Shown here piece by piece: positions 1 through 6,770 of a stretch of 6,770 nucleotides of DNA (positions are counted from its first letter, which is position 1; the number at the start of each line of letters is the position of its first letter). The translations under genes and the position numbers were made by a program. Location of the stretch: positions 1 to 6,770 of the forward strand of contig JAGWVP010000177.1 in the NCBI GenBank assembly GCA_018970825.1, read 5' to 3'. This DNA comes from a bacterium. GTDB taxonomy: Bacteria; Desulfobacterota; Binatia; UBA12015. The notes under the pieces were generated by a model. That model was not told the DNA's origin and did not search any database. It saw only the letters and a program-made list of their open reading frames with translations.

Positions 1-865
1 CGCCGAAGGCCGCTCCGACCGCGAGAGAAGCAAGGAGCCAGTCGCGAAGGCAGCGCGCCCCGGGAGCCACGAACGACGCGACGACTCCGGCAGCCGCGAG
101 CGGAGAAGCCCATCCGAGAGTCCCGGCGAGCAGGTCGCCGGCGAGCCATCCCGCGAACCAGGGGGCGACCGGTGGCGCTGCACCTCCCCGGATGAGCGTG
201 TAGGCGCGAAGGAAGCGGATCGGCGTCCCGCCGTCACCGAGCAGGAGCGCGAAACCGGCCACCGTCGCGACGAGCCCCGCGACCGCTGCCGCGACGAGCC
301 CTCCTCTCGCGGCGAGGCGAGCACGGGCATCGAGAAGGAAGGGGGCGATGCACGCGGCGGCCGGAGTCTTCACGAGCGTCGCGAGAAGGACTGCGGCCGC
401 GGCGATCCCCGTCGCACCGGCCGCCCATGCGGCCGCGGCGGCCGTCACGCCCGCCGCGACGAAGAGATCCCCGCTCGCGGTCGAGACGAGGCTCGTCCAC
501 CAGGGATCGAGCGCGAGGGCGACCCCGAATCCGACGGCCGCCAGCGGCCCGGCCGCCCGCGCGACCATCCAGCTCCCGCATCCCGCGAGCAGCGCCGCCG
601 CGAGCGCCACGGCCACGCCCTCGCCCGTCGCCCCCAGCGAGGCGATCGCGACTCCGAGGATCTTCGGAGCCGGAAAGTACCACTGCTCCGCGAGGCGGGG
701 CGTGCCCGCGAGGAGGCCGCGAAGGTAGAGGCGGTTCGCCACCCGGTCCGGCTCGTTCGCGAGCCCCGGGTGCGATGCGAGCGTCGCGGACGCCCACGCG
801 AGGTGGAGGAGTCCGACGCCGAGGGCAACTCGGAGGAGCGAGCGGTCCTGCTCTCGTGGGGTCAT
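1..865 (-). CDS. Polytopic membrane protein, possible GT-C-type glycosyltransferase; 3' end cut by window edge
   Basis: An open frame runs from ATG at 865 to the left edge without a stop, giving 288 N-terminal residues. An in-frame TAA at 904-902 and an AGGA motif 5 bases upstream fix the start. The protein is strongly hydrophobic, rich in Ala, Leu, Gly and Val, with about eight or nine likely membrane segments (roughly 12-31, 82-102, 104-121, 131-149, 151-177, 187-210, 233-250, 252-268, 274 onward). After segment 1 lies a loop of about 40 residues with an acidic NEPD element (37-40) and an aromatic/proline stretch, QWYFPAPKILG (61-71). ALDPWWTSLVSTASGDLF (118-135) follows. This arrangement resembles the GT-C fold of PMT/ArnT-type transferases, which move sugars from polyprenyl-phosphate donors on the outer face of the inner membrane; the acidic residue of the first loop is catalytic in that family. 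The match is by layout only, with no decisive signature, and the C-terminal part is unseen. A transporter or uncharacterised membrane protein remains possible. It follows recG by 73 bases on the same strand. Confidence 0.75.
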   Translation of the reverse strand, partial: MTPREQDRSLLRVALGVGLLHLAWASATLASHPGLANEPDRVANRLYLRGLLAGTPRLAEQWYFPAPKILGVAIASLGATGEGVAVALAAALLAGCGSWMVARAAGPLAAVGFGVALALDPWWTSLVSTASGDLFVAAGVTAAAAAWAAGATGIAAAAVLLATLVKTPAAACIAPFLLDARARLAARGGLVAAAVAGLVATVAGFALLLGDGGTPIRFLRAYTLIRGGAAPPVAPWFAGWLAGDLLAGTLGWASPLAAAGVVASFVAPGARCLRDWLLASLAVGAAFG

Positions 866-870
866 CGGGT

Positions 871-874
871 TCCT
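871..874 (-). promoter_or_regulatory. Ribosome binding site of the membrane protein gene
   Basis: AGGA on the minus strand, 5 bases before the ATG at 865. It supports this start, which is also the first possible one after the in-frame TAA at 904-902. Confidence 0.6.
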
Positions 875-878
875 GTCG

Positions 879-894
879 GGCCGTGCTTCCGGCC
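879..894 (-). repeat. Small inverted repeat in the leader of the membrane protein gene
   Basis: GGCCG and CGGCC arms (894-890 and 883-879) flank a 6-base loop, a few bases upstream of the ribosome binding site. No T-run follows, so it does not look like an intrinsic terminator. It may be a weak leader hairpin, or chance in such GC-rich DNA. Confidence 0.3.
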
Positions 895-914
895 GTCTCC
901 CTTAGCACTCCGTG

Positions 915-940
915 GAGCCCGCGAGTCGGGCGAGGGGCTC
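915..940 (-). repeat. Inverted repeat across the recG stop codon
   Basis: GAGCCC (940-935) and GGGCTC (920-915) are perfect 6-base arms with a 14-base loop, overlapping the recG TGA at 941-939. The following sequence (CACGGAGTGCTAAGG) has no U-tract. It could slow 3' exonucleases or be a poor terminator. The gap between recG and the next gene (866-938) holds nothing else recognisable. Confidence 0.3.
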
Positions 941-3594
941 AGCCGACCCGGGACAGCGACAGTCGCCCGGCCCACCGAGCCTCGAGCATCCGACGAAGCA
1001 GCCTCGAACTTTCGCCGCCGAGCGCGGGGTCCGCCGCGAGGACCGCTTCGGCGGCCGATCGGGCCTTCTCCAGCACGTCGCGGTCGCGCATCAGGTTCGC
1101 GACCCGGAAGTCGGCGAGTCCCGCCTGCCGCGTCCCGAGCAGCGCCCCGGGACCGCGGATGTCGAGGTCGGCCTGGGCGATCCGCCGTCCGTCGCTCGTC
1201 TCGGTCATGACCGCGAGACGCTCCTTCGCCTCGCGCGACTGCGCCCAGTCCGCGACGAGAAGACAGAAGGCTTCGTCGCTTCCCCGACCGACCCGACCAC
1301 GCAACTGGTGGAGCTGGGCCAGCCCGAACCGCTCCGCGTGCTCGATCACGATCACGCTCGCGTTGGGAACGTCGATGCCGACCTCGATGACCGTGGTCGC
1401 GACGAGGACGTCGAATCGACGATCCTTGAAATCGCGCATCACGGCGTCCCGCTCGGGAGCGGGCATCCGCCCGTGCACGAGCCCGATCCGCAGGCCGGGA
1501 AAGACGTCCGTCCGGAGCTCCTCCGCGGCGCTGGTCGCGTCGCGCAGGTCCGAGGCCTCCGATTCCTCGATCAGGGGATAGACGACGAAGGCCTGTCGTC
1601 CGCGGGCGATCTCGCGGCCGACGACCTCGTAGGCGCGACGCCGCTGGTTCATGCCGTGCACCGTGGTCCGGACCGGCTTCCGACCGGGCGGCATCTCGTC
1701 GAGGAAGGACAGGTCGAGGTCCCCGTACGCGCTGAGGGCGAGCGTGCGCGGGATCGGCGTCGCGCTCATGAGGAGGATGTCCGGGGAGGCTCCGTCGCCC
1801 GCGGCCCGCGACAGGCTCGCCCGCTGCATCACGCCGAACCGGTGCTGCTCGTCGATGACGGCGAGGCCGAGGCGCCCGAAGCGCACTCCTTCCTGGATGA
1901 GCGCATGGGTCCCCACGACGAGCCCGGGCTCGCCCGCCTCGAGGCGAGGAAGAACGAGGCGCCGGTCGGCCGCCGCGACCGTGCCGCTCAGGTACCAGAG
2001 CGGCACGCCGAGATCGCCGGCGACGCGCAGGACGGTCTCCCAGTGCTGCTCGGCGAGAAGCTCGGTCGGCGCCATCAGGACCGCCTGCCAGCCGCTCTCG
2101 ATGGCCCGCAGCGCCGCCGCGACCGCGACCACCGTCTTGCCGCTTCCGACGTCGCCCTGCAGGAGACGGTGCATCGGGTGGGGCTTCGCCTGGTCGGCGG
2201 CGATTTCGCCGATCACCCGCTGCTGCGCGCCGGTCAGAGGGAACGGCAGCGCCGCGACCATGCGACGGACCAACTCCCCGGGAGGGTCGAAGACGATCCC
2301 GTCCTCGCTCGCGACCGCGGCCTTGCGCAGCAGGAGGCGGATCTGCAGGAAGAAGAATTCGTCGAAGATGATCGACCGGTGCGCCGTCGACCGGTAGGCG
2401 CCGAGGTCCGCCACGTCCGCGTCCGGGCCCGGTCGATGGACCTCGCGCAGCGCCTCGCCGAGCGGAAGCAGGCCGAACTCCTCCCGCAGGGCCGTCGGAA
2501 CGGCGTCGACCACGCGGGGGCCGAAGACGTCGACCGCGGCGTGCACCATCCGCCGCATCGCGGCAGCCGGCATCGTCGTCGGCTTCTCGTAGACGGGGAG
2601 GATCCGGGCCGCGCCCTCGCCCTCGTCGCGTTCGTCGGCCGACTCGATCTCCGGGTGCGTGATGCGCACCGGCGACTGGTAGCCACGCTCGGCACGTCCA
2701 TGGACGACCCAGCGTCCGCCCGGTTTCAATCGGGAGCGGAACCAGCGCACCTGGTTGAACCAGACCAGTTCGACGACGCCGGTATCGTCGGCCGCGATCA
2801 CGCTCAGGACCGTGCGCCGCCCACCGGCCCCGACCCGCTTCTCGTCGACGCGACGAATCTCGATCTCCGAACTCGCAGTCTCGCCGACGCGAAGATCGCG
2901 AACCCGTCGCTTCGAGCGGCGATCCTCGTAGCGGAAGGGCACGTGGTAAAGCAGGTCCTCGACGGTCGCGAGCCCGAAGCGCTCGAGCTCGGCCGCGCGG
3001 GCGGGACCGATCCCCGGCACCTCGGTGGTCGGCCGCCGAGCGGCCTCGAGCCATGCTTCGAGCGCGAGCGAGCCGGCGTCGCGGGGCGACGATCCCTCCG
3101 CCGAACCTGCTGCCGTCCGAGACGGGCTCTCGCGGGCGTCGATGACCCCCCCGGGCGGATCGGCTCGGGGCCGACGATCCCCCGGATCCCCCTTCCGCCG
3201 CGAAGGCCCGGCCTTCGCCGGCTCCTTGTCGGGACCACGGGATGCGGAAACCGGCGGCGATCCGCCCGGACCGTCCTCCCCGCGGCCGGGTGGCGGCCCG
3301 GGCCTTCCCGCGCCTCCCCGGACCACGTCGAGGAGCGCGAGCAGATCGACCGCTCGCCGACGCGCCTCCTCCGGGCCCGCCGCGTCGAGCCCTTCGAGCA
3401 ACGTCGCGACGCGTTCGAGCACCGGGCGGGACGTTCCGTCCTTCGCCTCCCGTGCGAGCGCATGCAGGCGGTCGCGCCACGCCGCGAGAGGCAGCCGCAC
3501 GCGGCCCGCCCGGTCGGACGCCGCGTCGCGCAGGAAGCGCAGCGGCCCCTCGAGGCTCGCGAGCAGTTCCGCGAGCCTGCCGTCGCCCTCGACC

Positions 3595-3602
<8 letters not shown>
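939..3602 (-). CDS. recG: ATP-dependent DNA helicase RecG with extended N-terminus
   Basis: RecG is a monomeric superfamily 2 helicase that regresses stalled replication forks and migrates Holliday junctions and R/D-loops. From the GTG at 3602 it is 887 residues, against 693 in E. coli. Residues 1-94 form a helical, Leu/Ala/Arg-rich N-terminal domain. About 95-178 is a Pro/Gly/Arg/Ser-rich linker. The wedge domain begins near 194 with VPGIGPARAAEL and carries an OB-fold (about 240-320, including WFNQVRWF). Helicase motifs follow: Q-region LTGAQ (456), Walker A GDVGSGKT (483-490), APTELLAEQH (511-520), DEQH box (584-587), SATPIPRT (613-620), GLVHGRM (707-713), ATTVIEVGIDVPNAS (735-749) and QLRGRVGRG (766-774). 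The C-terminal DLDIRGPGALLGTRQAG and FRVANL motifs are intact. The start was chosen because it is the GTG that overlaps the carB stop. The only earlier in-frame candidate is a GTG at 3701, deep inside carB, and there is no in-frame ATG until residue 344. Stop is TGA at 941-939. No catalytic motif is missing. Confidence 0.97.

Positions 3603-6770
<3,168 letters not shown>

Noticed and set aside
234..908. A 224-codon minus-strand frame, and plus-strand frames around 348-1581, opposite or beside the membrane protein gene
   Set aside because: Arg/Pro/Ala-rich without hydrophobic periodicity or domains. The frame starting at 865 encodes clear membrane segments and has a ribosome binding site.
862..3480. 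An 872-codon minus-strand open frame overlapping recG
   Set aside because: Off-frame shadow of recG: Arg-rich, no motifs, while the true frame has every helicase motif.

Overview
The window is a very GC-rich bacterial chromosomal segment (visibly about two thirds G+C or more, with strong G/C bias at third codon positions). It carries three genes, all on the minus strand. Two are housekeeping genes: carB (large subunit of carbamoyl-phosphate synthetase, cut at its 5' end by the right edge) and recG (ATP-dependent branched-DNA helicase). The third is a multi-pass membrane protein, cut at its 3' end by the left edge. GTG start use, dense packing and GC-driven codon choice suggest a high-GC bacterium. 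The N-terminal extension of RecG resembles, from memory, the extended RecG proteins of deltaproteobacterial lineages (Myxococcota/Desulfobacterota-type), but the phylum cannot be fixed from this sequence alone.

Layout in the direction of transcription (right to left): carB occupies 6770-3595, recG 3602-939, and the membrane protein 865-1. The carB stop codon and the recG start overlap by 8 bases, so recG is probably translated by coupling to carB. A 73-base gap follows recG. It has small inverted repeats but no T-tract terminator, and a recognisable ribosome binding site stands before the membrane protein, so all three genes could be one transcript. No other gene, tRNA, rRNA, mobile element, CRISPR array or clear promoter was seen. 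Essentially every base outside 866-938 is coding.

Functionally, carB supplies carbamoyl phosphate for pyrimidine and arginine synthesis, and RecG remodels stalled forks and Holliday junctions. They share no pathway, so the linkage looks like genomic proximity or growth-linked co-expression. The membrane protein has the layout of a GT-C-type polytopic glycosyltransferase (acidic first extracytoplasmic loop, proline-rich re-entry, DP and S-x-D motifs), but that assignment is tentative.

I found no convincing undescribed system. The points most worth a second look are the long disordered linker in the RecG N-terminal extension, the start-stop overlap between carB and recG, the edge-truncated GT-C-like gene, and two substitutions in the first ATP-grasp loop of CarB.
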